DNA of 64,000 nt from Archegozetes longisetosus (taxonomy: Eukaryota > Arthropoda > Arachnida > Sarcoptiformes > Trhypochthoniidae): NCBI GenBank assembly GCA_018873245.2, contig JAEMBT020000008.1:9421172-9485171 (forward strand). Direction: 5' to 3'. The notes below the pieces were generated by a model. The model saw nothing but the letters and a program-made list of their open reading frames with translations, was not told the DNA's origin and did no database searches. Of this stretch, positions 11,370 through 23,905 are shown one piece after another. Made by a program: the position numbers and the translations under genes. Position 1 is the stretch's first letter, and every line of letters starts with the position of its first letter.

Positions 11370-12265
11370 TTGCAAAGAAAGAATTCTGGAATTTAAGACT
11401 TTATCAAAAATAAACTTTGAATTAAGACATTTCGATTAAAAACATATATAAAGAGTGTTTCATTTTAATAGTCGGTATTTGTTATTTAGTACAATTTTTG
11501 TTTATAAATCATATTTAATAGAATATATATGAAACCGAAACTAACGATTGCATAAAGTAATATATATAATTTAGTTATATGTCCACATAATATCATTTTA
11601 TTTATATAATTCATTACAAACATTTTTTCGATACAACAATCAAAACGATGAACAAATCCAGAATACACTAAATGCGGAATATGCTTAATCCAGAATATAC
11701 TTTTAATTGCTCATTAATATAGTTACTGACTTACACTTATGGAAACGTAACGCAATAATCTCTGATTATTTGAATAGGTATCCATATTTAATTTAACATG
11801 TTCAATTTGATTTAATCCATTGTGTCTAAATTACATTCGAAAAACAAAAATAACACGTCACAACTTAAAAGCCGCAGATTACATAAAACTGCCTCATTCA
11901 GCTTTAGTTTGGTATTTGTTTTATTAAAGTTGATTAAAAAAATAAAGAAGTTATTACAAAAAAGTGCGGACTATTCAAATTAAACAACTCTTATAAATAA
12001 GATTAATATTAAGTAATTCATTGAGAGAGCGATTTAAAGGTTATATTTTAAAAGTTGTTCTGTATTTAATATATTGTGTAGATGAGCACCAGCCATATAT
12101 TAATGTGATAGCTCAATGTGTCAATTCAAGAAAATATTTTAAACGATATGAATTCACTTCTTGTTCAACAAACGCCATCAACTGTTATATAATCATAAGT
12201 TATGATAAGAAAAGTTGTCACATAAAAAAATCACGGTTTTATAAAACTTGACTTTATTTTATGTA

Positions 12266-12296
<31 letters not shown>

Positions 12297-13183
12297 CTAT
12301 CCCTCTGTAACCAAAGTTCTGCTGCTTTCACGCTATTAAAAAATATATTTTTCGAATCAACTTTACTAACGAGCTCAAGTTCAGTGCGTTTTGATTACCG
12401 AAAAGTAGACACTAACCGCTTCGATAAATAAAAACATTTGGGTCTCACAACAATGTCTAGTGCAGGAGTAAGAACTGGATATAGAAAAGTTCATTTTGAC
12501 TTTGACTTGAAAACAATTAGTATAAAGAAAATATAGAAAAAGTTTCTATTTTTTGGAGGAAAAATTAATATTTCATTTCAACAACAGTTCTCAAACTTTT
12601 TTCAAAATATTGCTTCGCAACACAGCTTTTAACAACTGGTTCTAAAACTGTTATAAAATTAACAGCCAGTTCTCAAGAGCCATTGAGAACTGGCTCCCAC
12701 TCACCACTGGCTTTAAGTGTTACTAATTTACAAAATTATTCCATGCAATCACTTATCAATCATTTTATTCTGCAAGTGAATTAAATATTTCATTTCTATA
12801 AAAATAGTTGATCGATTAAATCTTTCGTTAAGACTTTCGCTGAGGAATTCTAGTCTAAATCGGGAATATGTCTAAACAGAATAATTCAGAGATTTCAAAG
12901 GAAGCTATTTATCATTCTGTTACAAATATCAAATTTCATAGAACACAAAAGGTTATGAAAATATCAAACAATTGATAATTTGAAAAAAATCGTTTAGACT
13001 TAACAAAAATAGTATGGAATTTTTCAATGAATTTTTGAACATTAAAAGTTGAAAAATAGTTTTGTAAGTCAAATAGTCTAATAGTAAGTCTACAAGAGTT
13101 AGTACAGAATTATTTGTGTAATTTCCAAAAATATAAACTCTTACGAATCTTATATGCAATAAAACTTCCAGATTATTCTGTGA
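11370..13183. other. Gene-free stretch with (GT)n microsatellite
   Basis: No supportable exon. A GT dinucleotide run of about 14 units lies at 12268-12296. The longest plus-strand open frame, 12021-12251, has no recognisable content. Confidence 0.5.
12268..12296. repeat. (GT)n microsatellite
   Basis: About 14 uninterrupted GT units. Confidence 0.95.
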
Positions 13184-13647
13184 GAACATGACAAGTCTAT
13201 TCTGGAATTAAGTATTAATAAATTGAGTGATGAACACTTGAATGAAATTCAATATTATTTACTCAATTTGAAGTATTTAGTGCTGAAATATTCCAAATGT
13301 AATCGAATAACAGCTAAAGCCCTAGGAAATTTATCTAAAATGAAAAAATTGAAACAAATTTTCATTATGTCGGATAAATTTTCTACAACTGGAGTTAAAG
13401 ATTTATCAAAAATTGTGATAATATCGAAGCGGTTGAATCGAATATAAAATATATAAATAAGACAACATTTAGATCATTTATTGAAAGAGGTGTTGAAAAT
13501 CTGAAAATTGAATATAAATTGAATGGATAGCAATTCGAATTTGACGAATGCAGAACTACTTATCAATTAAGCGTAACTGATATTTCATCCAATTTATCAG
13601 TTATCAAAATTGAATTAGCTCTGATAAGAACTATCTTCAAGTCATAA
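13184..13647 (+). pseudogene. Leucine-rich-repeat protein fragment
   Basis: The plus-strand frame 13184-13447 has an LRR-like periodicity: SILELSINKLSDEHL, then YYLLNLKYLVLKYSKC, ITAKALGNLSKMKKLKQIFI, and GVKDLSKI. The spacing resembles the irregular LRRs of F-box/LRR proteins. After a stop at 13445, a second frame (from about 13461) continues with FRSFIERGVENLKIEY, is interrupted by an in-frame TAG near 13530, and runs on to TAA at 13645. A frameshift plus a nonsense codon and no F-box make this a decayed fragment. The LRR call rests on spacing alone. Confidence 0.4.
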
Positions 13648-13940
13648 TTAATTTTAGGTAATCTCAAAAATCTTTTTGTTTTATCAATAAAAAAGTCTGA
13701 ACTTTTAGTTAAGCTTATTATCAATTACAAAACAGCTTAAAATACTTTATTCATTGTCCAACATCTCTGTTGATTAAGAAAATAGCAGAAAACCTTTTGA
13801 AGAATAAGATCAAGAATTAATCATAATTTAAAACTTGAATTTTGTATCAATTGATTAGATTATTAATGTTCTATGAACTCAATACATTAAATTAAAAGAT
13901 GTCCGTACATGAATGGAGAATTCGCCTACATTGAAATATA

Positions 13941-14475
13941 AGATTGTTCGGAAAGTAATCGCGTATTTATTCAAAGAATTGGAAACGAATTTTACAAAAA
14001 AATGCTGCAGATGTTCCTAAACAGTACTATTCGATGTGTTGAGTCTTTCAGCCAATTCTCGAGTAGAAACTCTTGGATCCGACTCAACCATAGCCTTTAG
14101 GACCTCATTGTTTAACTCAGATGGACGACCACTTTTCAGAGCGAAGTCACCAGATCTGAATTTAGCAAACTATTCTTGACATGGACGAACACTAATGACA
14201 TCACCGTGAATTTCGAAAATATTTTTCGTGGCAACCGTTGCCGAATTACCACGCTTAAATTCATAAAGCATACAATGTCCATAATGAATATCAATTAATG
14301 GCATCGCTAAGACGGAAGAGTTGTTTGATTTTCAAAACTTTTTTATTACAAAATTCAAGACAATTATCAAATATATTGAAACAATACGAAAACGATTTGT
14401 AAAAGAATAGTAGTTAACAAATATCTGACGTTTTCTAAACCCTATATAAATACGCGATTACTTTCCGAACAATCC
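13941..14475 (-). mobile_element. Internally deleted mariner element (about 535 bp) with 29-bp TIRs
   Basis: Bounded by perfect terminal inverted repeats of about 28-29 bp starting GATTGTTCGGAAAGTAATCG (5' end at 13941, 3' end at 14475), with TA on both sides as expected for mariner insertion. The minus strand between them encodes the N-terminal HTH region of a mariner transposase: MLYEFKRGNSATVATKNIF, FAKFRSGDFALKSGRPSEL and VESDPRVSTRELAERLN. Stop codons interrupt it (after RPCQE and after NTSNSTV) and the DDD catalytic half is absent. The element is non-autonomous but its near-identical TIRs suggest fairly recent mobility. Confidence 0.88.
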
Positions 14476-14585
14476 TATATATTGATATATATATCAATGG
14501 AAAGCTCTCACCAAGAGGCACAATTTTCTCAATGGTTGCGATCAATCCGGTCCACAGGGTTAAAAGTTATGGCCCGAAATGAGTC

Positions 14586-14603
14586 TTAGGTTAGGTTAGG
14601 TTA
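14586..14603 (+). repeat. Short interstitial TTAGG run
   Basis: Three TTAGG units plus TTA, the canonical arthropod telomere unit. Too short to claim a telomeric origin. Confidence 0.6.
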
Positions 14604-15981
14604 CTATGAAATCAAAAGATAATGATGTAAACACATCATGTAGGCCATCGATGTGTTCAGCTCGATGAGACGATTCCAATGATACAACATACATACGGGT
14701 CAGGTCATTAGGGTGACCCGAGAAAATTGACCAGTGGTCAGAAGTGTTAATGAACGAGGTTGAACTCATTATACCATATTTTAATTATAATCTTTCAACT
14801 CGGCTAGTCGAGGGGAGCACAATGGTATCCTGCATGCGTTTGGACCGTTAGGATAGAATACTAAAGTATAGCTTTATTGCCTATTAAAATAGCCTTTCGC
14901 ATTTTTTCAACACAAGCCCTTCGAGTCAACAACTTTTCTCATTGGATTTATATACTTGGTGATGTGTTACAATAATACTAATGATAAAAATTTATTGATT
15001 CTTGGGGAGTGACTTTAAACTAAGCCATTAAAGACTAGTAATTTTTGAATTTTCCGCTCATCAAGAATTATTGTGACCTTGATATTATCTGATACGATCA
15101 ACTATTAGAGACTAACATTATCTCTTAGTATACAAATTCTCATTATTCTATGTGCAATGGTTTTTGTACCTCTAAAGTTGGGGGTTTGGGTTTTGAGGGC
15201 CCCTCATAGTAGATAACGGGAATCTGAATATGTCATTATGCTTCGCTTGTCCTCCTACATGCATGTATTCGGATATTTGGACAAAGTGGGGAGTGGGCGA
15301 AATCTCCATTCATGCACAGACAACCTCTTTATTTGACTTGGTCTGAATTTAGGTTGATTTTATTTCTTAAAGCAGTTAACCTAATTTTGAACTAAAATCA
15401 GAGGTTTTAGTCATAAAATTGAATGCAACGCATACAGTAAGTACAGTCTGAGCCATTTTAAGCAACTGTGATAGTGGTAAAGCCGGTCTTTAGCAGCAGA
15501 TTTTGAATGAATGTGTCGGTTGTGATCCTGATGTCAAAGAGATGAGATATTGACAACTCTGTGAGTGGCAGTACTTATATATTATCAACGGTTTTTGACA
15601 TATGCTTAGAAAAACTTTCTTTTCATTACGTTTGTGACTAAAACCATCAAAGCATATACAGTCTGTCCTTTTATTTTCTAGACTGAGATAAAGCAGTTAA
15701 AGCTTTTTATATTTTGATATTTTTATCAAATGTCAAATAAATTACTCATCGATTCAAAATTTCATGCTTTGAAACAAACTTTTAATAATCAAATTGAATG
15801 TAACGGAACTAGTGTTTAGAAATAGTAATTCAATACTCTATAACACTTGTTGAAAATGTTGCCCATTATTTTCTAAACCAAGATCCTCTTTTAATCATGT
15901 TGTCTAGAACTTTTAATAGAGTTTCAGGAGATATTTTCTTGATCACAATAGTTAGTTAATAAATACGTCTTATAAATAAAA

Positions 15982-15999
15982 CTCTCTCTCTCTCTCTCT
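15982..15999. repeat. (CT)n microsatellite
   Basis: Nine uninterrupted CT units. Confidence 0.9.
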
Positions 16000-16487
16000 T
16001 TTACTGTAAGCACCATTTTAAACACTAATTGTGTTCTCAAACAAAATACAATGATTGCGGAACAGTCTTTTCTTCGATTTATTTGAAACTTTATTCAACC
16101 GTTTGATTGAATCGATGCGTAATATTAAAGAAAAATTGCACTTAATACGAGTTAAAAGAACAGATTGTACACTAAGGCATATATTTATATAAGTTTTAAT
16201 TTCTGTTAATTTTGGAACTTTTAACTAGTGATAAAATAGTATAGAGATAAGTTTTTTACAAGTCTTATCGCGGAAAGTTTTAATAGCGTAAGAACAAAAA
16301 TAGTGTAAATTATCAATGACTTATATATTATTAGTGCTAACTATCATCCATGTCAAACTGTATTGAAGTCAAGCCAAAAGTTTGGTAAAGATATGGAAAG
16401 ATGTATTAGTTATAAACTGTCAATATTTTGAACTACCTTTTGCTTTAAAAGTAGCGTTCAATACTCCTTGTACTCATAATCTAAAAC

Positions 16488-18537
16488 TTAAGGCTCAGAT
16501 TCAAAAAAATATTGAATGACTAAAGCATTAAATGCGATATATCGATACTCGTGCTTTATAAGCCCTTTAGATACTTTTCGACAGATAAGAGCAGCCTGAC
16601 CACATCTCTTTCGCCAATTCCTTGATCTTTTCAATAAAAACTGAATAATTACCTGGACATTCCGGAACATCAAATTTATTGCCATTTTTAAGTAAACATT
16701 ACTTTCTATCATATTTAGTATCATTTTTAGCGGCCTTGATTAGATTTTCGTAATTTAGTACAAAATTTTTAAATTCACAGCAATTCTTCGAAAAATTAAT
16801 TTTAGTGCATATTTCAGCTTTAATCGTGTCCACATTTATTCGACTTCGGTCATCTTTCCAAACCTTTTTCGTTGTGCTGAACACGCTTTCTACGTAATCA
16901 TTCGCTATTGGGATTGCGTAAACAGTCTCAACAACTTTTGTTAAATTTGATAAATCTAGGGCTGACAATATTTTGCACCACTTATTAACAGAATTCAGTG
17001 CTTTATCTTCAGAGTTAAACATCATTAAAAATTGATTGAATAAACTGATTTCATCGAACATCTTGTCGCGATTCACTTTCATATTCAATACATTCAAGAT
17101 TTGATTGATATTTTCATAATCAAGTTTGTCGTCCAAATTAAGGACTTTAAAATGTTTGAAAATAGATTATTCAAAATTAAAATGCTTTTCTAAATAATCC
17201 AGAGCCCTGTCATAGCATTCCAATGCTTCACATTCAAAAGTCTCACGTTCAGAGACAGATATACTCTTGAGGTAATTATTAATATTAGAGCCAAAAAACT
17301 TATGTTTACGTCTATTTGTCAATTGTATTTTCAACTTCATCATTATGTCATATAAATTGCTTGAATTGACTTTATTGCTCCGCAAAAGTTCTAAATTCTG
17401 GTGAAATATTTCCATTAGATGTTTAGTAAATTCTAAATAAAGATCAGAACTATTCAATTTATTAATTTTATGCCCCGAATAAATTCAACTATAACTTTAT
17501 GACAATTATCCGTACCGATTCCTATAAAATAGTTTTCAATTTCTTTAGAATTTTTCAACAAACGCTTTATTGCTGGAAAAAAGTGAAAGCCAACGAGTAG
17601 GGACATGTTTTAGTATTTTCTAGAACTCTGTTCCACTGAACTCGTAGCAAGACTTGAGAGATTCGATACGCTTTGCAGAATCTGAAAAATGTGCAAATAT
17701 TTTGACGATTAGATTTTCCACATATAAGTCCAGTTTCATTAAGGAATATTTGGCCGTATTATGAATTAAATGACAATTACAATTCGCTTTTACTATAAAA
17801 TTATTTTCTGACTTGAAGTTTTCATAGACTGAATGATAATTACCATAATTTACATTTGCATTGTCAGCACTGTAAGCAATTACTTGATTTTGATTCAACT
17901 CATTATTGGCTGAAGATTTCTTTAATTGATTATAAATAGCATCAGATTTTTCATTTGAGTCTTCGTAGAAATCAAGTACGAAATTGCATATCCCATTAGT
18001 TTTATCAAAATACTGAATACCGATTGGAAACAGTTTAATGTTTCTCTTATTAGAAGAATCGCTTGCTATTGAAAATGCTTTACCTCTAATTTTACTCAAA
18101 TGAGATTCGATAGAAGCTGAAGACAGAACATTCTTCTCTATAGCTTCTATTTTGGTTCGACCACAACGTAATCCTTTGGCAATCTTGGAATCAGTAAATA
18201 AATTCTGAATTAATTTGTTACCACAGTCAGTCGATCCGTAACTCAAGTGATGATTTACTGAATGATATGCCAGACAGACCTCTGAGACAACTATAGATTT
18301 GGTTTCACTTGAATCACATTTAGCGATAAAATTGCTTAACGCTGAAGACATTTTGGCCGAATTCACATTTGATTCGTGTGATTTCGATTTTCTGTGTGTA
18401 TTGACAGCTGAAATGCCTTCGTATTTAATTGTGAATTGAGTTTTACATAATATACAATTAGCTTTGAAGTCATCAACTTTTCTCAGCCAGTCTTTATATT
18501 CATCTTTCGAAAGCAATATGTCCTGGAAATAAGTCAA
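16488..18537 (-). pseudogene. hAT-type transposase relic (broken)
   Basis: The longest frame, 18537-17620 (305 codons), starts with a BED/ZMYM-like zinc finger (CILCKTQFTIKYEG then HRKSKSHE), followed by the transposase core with SADNANVNYG and CNCHLIHNTAKYS, the hAT catalytic-core blocks. The frame is then lost. Further pieces at 17457-17167 and 17136-16699 include the hAT C-terminal dimerisation block IPIANDYVESVFSTTKKVWK. The breaks between 17620 and 16699 show it cannot make an intact protein. A cluster of CCTGGACAC-type motifs at 18891-18995, beyond the transposase 5' end, probably marks the element's subterminal region. A related fragment lies at 41295-41447. Confidence 0.8.
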
Positions 18538-19310
18538 TCTCTTCTTTGATTTTTTGGCGATTCACTAATAGTTCGTTTGTTTGACATGATATTAGTTTGT
18601 TAGCAATTAATTGATATAATAATAAATATTTTCAGTATTTATTGAAAACAAATATTAAATCTTTAGCGAAATGTAAATTATTTGTTCAGAAAATATAGTA
18701 ACATTATATACTATTAGTGTCAACATTAGCAACAAATAATTATGAGTAAATGTATGACTACTTCAAGAATCAGTTATATTTTATGCCTATTTTAGAGTTT
18801 TGTTTTAGTATTGATAATAGAGTAATGATAAGTACATTTACATTCTTTTAATACAATTTCGGAAAATCTATTTTTTAAACGTTTTGTCAAACATTTGTCA
18901 TTCCTGGACACTTGTATGTCAAGGAATGGTCCATTCCTTCCACCTGGACACAGTTCACGATTCCTGGACTGTTAAGGTCATTCCGGGACATGTGGTCAGG
19001 CTGGATAAGAGGCTCCTCTTGCAGTCAGTGCTTCATATAGAGGACTGGCCGATTTTTTATAGCAGATTTTCTATGGAGTATTACATTCAAATATTGCAAT
19101 GAAATTTTTATATTAAATGTTCTTGTGAGGTTTTCAAGGATTCCTAATTGATATCCCAAATACTTAGATAAAGTCTGAACTTTGTTGTTTATAGATTACG
19201 ATTACATTTTATTGCGCTTAGTACATGAAAGTTCAAAACGCAGTAGAATCAAGTCCATTTTATTAATTTGTTAAAAATTTTGAGACTCTGAAAGAAATCT
19301 AATTATCAAA
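18538..19310. promoter_or_regulatory. Subterminal motif cluster of the hAT relic; otherwise gene-free
   Basis: Between 18891 and 18995 the motif ATTCCTGGACAC recurs with variants (ATTCCTGGACTG, CACCTGGACAC, ATTCCGGGACAT, and an inverted AAGGAATGGTCC). Such arrays are typical transposase-binding subterminal repeats of hAT elements; binding is inferred. Confidence 0.45.
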
Positions 19311-20350
19311 ATGTTAATCAATAGTAAAAGTTCGTTCATTTGTTTTGGGCTAACAATTTGTCTTGCTCTTACATACCACGATAGCTTTATGACGAGTAAG
19401 AAAATCAAATTATTTATATCTTTTTAATCTTGCAATTACAAACAATTATTTTTACTTTTTAATATATTCCAGTTATAGATTCTTTGGCTAAATACTGGAA
19501 AAGAAACGGATATTCTTGTGGTGATTGGGAAATGTATAGAAATGATAAGTGTCTCAAAGTGTTCGACACTTTAGAAAACTTCGAAAACGCTCAACAATTT
19601 TGTAATAAACTCGATAAACATTCAGAACTGATTTCTATCAGATCGCAGAAAGAACATGAATTTATTATGAATTATCTCTCGAAAGTTGGAATTTTTGACG
19701 ATACATGGATTGGAGCGAAAAGGGATCAGAAAAATCGCACAAACTTTATATATCAAGATGAAAGTTCTGTTGAATACACGAATTGGGATCCTATTGAGCA
19801 GCAAAAGAGTAGCGAAGATTGTCTTGTTTTACAAGTGAACAGTAATCAGAATAAAAGGACTTCTGGCAACTGGAAAGTGGTTTCATGTAAAAAACGAAAT
19901 CTAATTTTGTGTCAATATATGATCGATCCATCCAACGTTCAGCTCAATGTCAAGATCTCTGATTTGAGGGATAATTTTGAAGATAATGCAGTTGAATCTG
20001 AGGTCAAAATCAAGAAGTTGAGCGAACATCTCGGAAAATCTAATAGTAAAATTGGAGACTTAAAAAACGATCTGTCCTTAGCTCGTATAAAAATCGCTGA
20101 TTTGACGCAAAGTTTGAGTGATTCCAAGAAAACTATTGATAAATTGCGAAAGGATTCTGAAGAACAGACAGCTAAATACGAAGAGTTGAACAATAAGGGT
20201 AGGATATATGTTGAAAACAGTCTTGTTCTTTAAGGTATTAATTCTAACTGAATTTTTTTAGGTTTGACTTTTTTCCAATACATAACAATAGTGGGTATAA
20301 CAATTTTCATTTCCTTTTGTTGCATAGGCTGCTACACCAATTCTAAGTAA
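19311..20350 (+). CDS. C-type lectin with coiled coil and C-terminal membrane anchor
   Basis: Three exons, 19311-19395, 19473-20198 and 20262-20350, with matching phases. Exon 1 encodes a signal peptide (FICFGLTICLALTY). Exon 2 has a long-form C-type lectin domain of about 130 residues with six cysteines: SCGDW, DKCLKVF, AQQFCNKL, SEDCLVL, VVSCKK, LILCQY, plus the fold marker DDTWIGA. The position of the sugar-specificity EPN/QPD motif reads DPIEQQKSS, so classical calcium-dependent mannose or galactose binding is unlikely. A heptad-rich coiled coil of about 75 residues follows (DLRDNFED...EELNNK). Exon 3 encodes one membrane helix (IVGITIFISFCCIGC) and a short tail. It is therefore a type I membrane lectin-like receptor of about 270 residues. 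The in-frame stop at 20231 lies in the intron. The gene looks intact. Confidence 0.85.
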
Positions 20351-20597
20351 CGAAATTGAATTTTAAAATTCATGAACCTCTGAATTTATGAATCTTCAAT
20401 TATTGATTAAAAATTACATTAATTATAATGTAACACTATCTTCGAGATACTTAAAAATAAACTGATTCTTCTCTAAACCATTTATAGACCATATGATTCG
20501 ATCATTTTTAAGTTAAATAAGATTTTTATACCTCGATCAATATAACTGTCCGTAATCGAAAACATGAAATATCCAAATCAAACTTTCGTTCACACAA

Positions 20598-20715
20598 AAT
20601 TATATAACAAAAATGTGTTATCAGCTATAGGACACTATAATCTTCAAGTCATATACAGAGCGATTAATTTAAGAAATTTTGCAAAAATATCAAAATATTC
20701 TACATATTGCATATA
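20598..20715 (+). repeat. Dispersed repeat, copy 2 (partner at 4715-4835)
   Basis: Shares GGACACTATAATCTT and TTTTGCAAAAATATCAAAA with the copy at 4715 in the same order and spacing. Confidence 0.6.
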
Positions 20716-20867
20716 GAGTTCTGACAAATTTTCACCCACATTGACCCTAATTGATATAAACCACATTTTATCAATGATCACATTGATTTTGACGAGTTAA
20801 CATTTATGAACAACGACTTATCGAAGTTGTTCGAACCCAACTCCGCATTGATTACTACCCCAAATGA

Positions 20868-21052
20868 AGAAATGAGGGAATGACAAAGAAGTGATACTTG
20901 TGATCATTTTATCATTTAATACAAACATGCGACAGAGAGCAGTCATTATTTAATTAATTAATTAGTAATTATTACCATTAAGAAATAGTGCGATAGAGAG
21001 CATATTTGTATTACATTCCGTAAAACGGATCACATGATCAAATGATTGCAAT
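20868..21052. mobile_element. Palindromic MITE, family with 29872-30080
   Basis: Composed of two inverted arms around an AT core. GTGATACTTGTGATCAT and the ACAGAGAGCA / GATAGAGAGCA blocks pair with the family member at 29872-30080, which also shares ATTCCGTAAAACGG. It abuts the hAT element starting at 21053. Confidence 0.6.
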
Positions 21053-23905
21053 TAGGGGTCTGCAACGGTTGGGTTGGGCCAGGCTGGATTGGGTTTTGGT
21101 CAAAAAAACGACGGTTTGGGCGGGTTGAAAATTTTATCTCATTGGGCTAGGTGGGTTGAGTCAGAGAAAAATTCATGGTTGTGTTCGGATTCTCATACGA
21201 ATTCTTGTTTACCAAAGTCTATTAAAGATTAAGCTTTAAATAACTAATGCAACATGTTTATGATACAGTCTCTATCTTTTGGATATAGAAATACTCAGCT
21301 CCTGTCATTTGATGCGTAACAATAAATATTCAAATACTTTTAAATAATGAAAACAAATGAAAATATTTTTGAAAAGTTAAAGTGTAATGCATCCAAATGT
21401 AATACAAAGCAGAGTAAATATCCAACAATAAATAGTTTGAGGCAAAATATGTGCTTTTGTAAAGCAATCAATAAGTATCGATTAATAGTTTATTGAGTGT
21501 TTCAACTATAATAAATCTAAGTCGCCTATTCAAACAGATAAGTAATCATTTATAAAATTGATTGGGCTATGTTTTATAAAACGTCAGACGAATCTAACTA
21601 ATTGAAACTAATAAAATGCAATTATTTTTCATGAATTAGTTAATCAATTTTTAAATTATTGATCTTAATTTTAGTATTTTAAATGACATCTGAATCAAGT
21701 GATATACAAGTTTAATCAGAAAAATCTGAACAAATCAATGATAAAAGTTTGATTATCAGTTTATTACACAATAACAGTGTTCAGTTCAGTTTCTCTAATG
21801 AGAAAGGAAAATTGATGTATGGAAAAGGTTTATTCGAGTATTAGTTGACGGAAATGAAACTAAATTCATGAAATGTTTGAATTGCTCTGAAATCTACAAA
21901 TACACTACAAATGATGGAACAACTAGCCTTATTAGGCATGTTTGCAGTAAATCCGTTAGAGAACAACCAACTGTTGATATAATGGTTAAAAACTCGTCTC
22001 AAAAGAAGTCATATTTGGCTGATACAGTAGCTATTTGTTGTACCATTCATATGTTGCCTTTTAATTTCATTGAATGTGAGGGTTTATAAAATGATGGCTA
22101 AAGAATATGTCATAATTGGTGCAAAATATGGGACGTTTGTAGATATAGACAAAATAACTCCTGTGGCCACTACTGTTTCAAGACATGTTGAGCCTAACTA
22201 TTTAAAATACAAGAAAAAGTCATTGAAGAAATTAAAGAGAGATTGATTATTTTGGCGTCACATCTGATCACTGGACTCACGATCAAACTAAGAATAACTA
22301 ATCTATGACAATACAGTACATCCAATCTGATAAACTAAGAGCACGAGTAGTCTGTATAAAAGAAGTTAATGATAAGACAAGTGAGACAACATTGACTAAT
22401 ATAATAGAAGTAAAGAATATTCAATTAATCCTGAAATGTGCATTTTCATGACTGATAACGCTGGTGCAATGAAGTCAGCACTTAAAATTATACGTGGATT
22501 GATTGCTCTTCACATAACTTTAATTTAGTGCAAAAACACGCACTCGAAGTATCACAAATCCCTGTAATTTCTAACTTACTATTACAAGCAAATGAATTAG
22601 TGACACTTTCTTGTCAATCAGGGTTCGTTTTACTAATATTTATTTCAGGCTTCTAGTATTTTATTTGTTTTCTAATAATTTTTAATTATTGATAATAGTT
22701 CTAAAAGTAAATTGAATAAAGTGTTACAACAAGCTATTGATGTGCGTTGGGATACGAGATATGACAGGTTGAAATCAATTCACATTAATTACGATCAATT
22801 GCAATCTCTTTCTCGCATGAAAGGTTCAAATACAACTCAGAATAAGACAATCAAAGAGCTATACAGTCATATGTTAAGCATTGATGAAGATCTGCTGAAA
22901 TCTTTGATCGATTTCTTAAAATCACTGAAAGAATTGAGAGAAAAACTTTGCAGTGAGAAATTATCAACTATTCATTTGATTTTTCCGTATAAACAATACT
23001 TAAAGAATTTGTACGAACAGTTTGAATTAGAACATGAAGAGTTTAATGTTGTTAAGAAAAATATTAATCAATGCATCGATAAATATCTTGTAATAACTGT
23101 GATTTACATGTGGCGGTAACTTTTCTTAAGCCTGATTTAAGAAAGTTTAATAATTTAATTCCCTAATGAACGGATCGAAGAGAAGTTACGAATAATTGTA
23201 AACTTAGCCGATAAGCTTGAATATGATCAAATGAGTGTTCAACAATCAACTCCAAAGGAACAAATGATAGATCAATTTCTCGCTATGTTTACAAAAAGAG
23301 TTGATGAATCGAGTCAAGAAACTGTTTATAATGAAGTTTTGCGATATTATTCTTATTCTTTTGATAAAGTATTTAGAAATTGATTTTCTTTTATTTTAGC
23401 TCAAATACAATGCACAATTCCCACGTCTTTACCAATTTTTTTAAATACCTGTTTTCTGCTCCAATAACAAATTTATCTAGTGAGAGAAATTTAAACTATG
23501 CAGAAATGGCTTTAGATGATAAAAGATCACGTTTGGACCCAGAAAAATTTGATGAATTATTGCTCATTAGGTCTAATCACGTAAAATCTTCTAATTAAAA
23601 TATACCATATTCTTATTGATAATGTTATTGTATTCTCATAATGAAAATCTAATTGATTTGTACCTGACTGAACAGTTCGCTTTAATTAATAAATGATTAT
23701 ATAATATATATATATATTAATAGTCAGGCTGGGCGGGTTAAAAATAATTCAATCATGGGTTGGGTGGGTTCGGTCTAAAGAATTCTAAGTACGGGTGGGT
23801 TCAGACGGGTTGATATTGGCTACTAATGGGCCAGGCGGTTTCACGTTAGCTCGAGAATCCAACGAGCGGGTCAGCCCGTCATTTTTTCAAACTTGCAGAC
23901 CACTA
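21053..23905 (+). mobile_element. Degenerate hAT element with GGGTTGGG subterminal arrays
   Basis: The ends are inverted: 5' TAGGGGTCTGCAA at 21053 and 3' TTGCAGACCACTA ending 23905. The first 90 bp and the last 190 bp are rich in GGGTTGGG/GGGCGGG motifs, a likely transposase-binding array. In between lie transposase remnants: a BED-like finger (MKCLNCSEIYKYTTNDGT then HVCSKS) at 21868, a core piece near 22430 (FMTDNAGAMKSALK), a middle piece at 22712-23119, and the C-terminal dimerisation block NLSSERNLNYAEMALDDKRS at 23380-23598. Several frameshifts and stops separate these pieces. No clear 8-bp target duplication remains. An old, inactive copy. Confidence 0.8.

Larger units (their letters stand above)
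14476..16487. other. Gene-free, repeat-like stretch
   Basis: Contains a (TTAGG)3 run at 14586-14603, phrase-like repeat motifs around 14497-14700 (AATGGAAAGCTC; CTCGATGAGACGATTCCAAT), G-rich patches at 15180-15290 and a CT microsatellite at 15982-15999. No exon supported. Confidence 0.5.

Noticed and set aside
12021-12251. 76-residue plus-strand frame before the GT microsatellite
   Set aside because: No similarity recognised, composition consistent with random AT-rich sequence.
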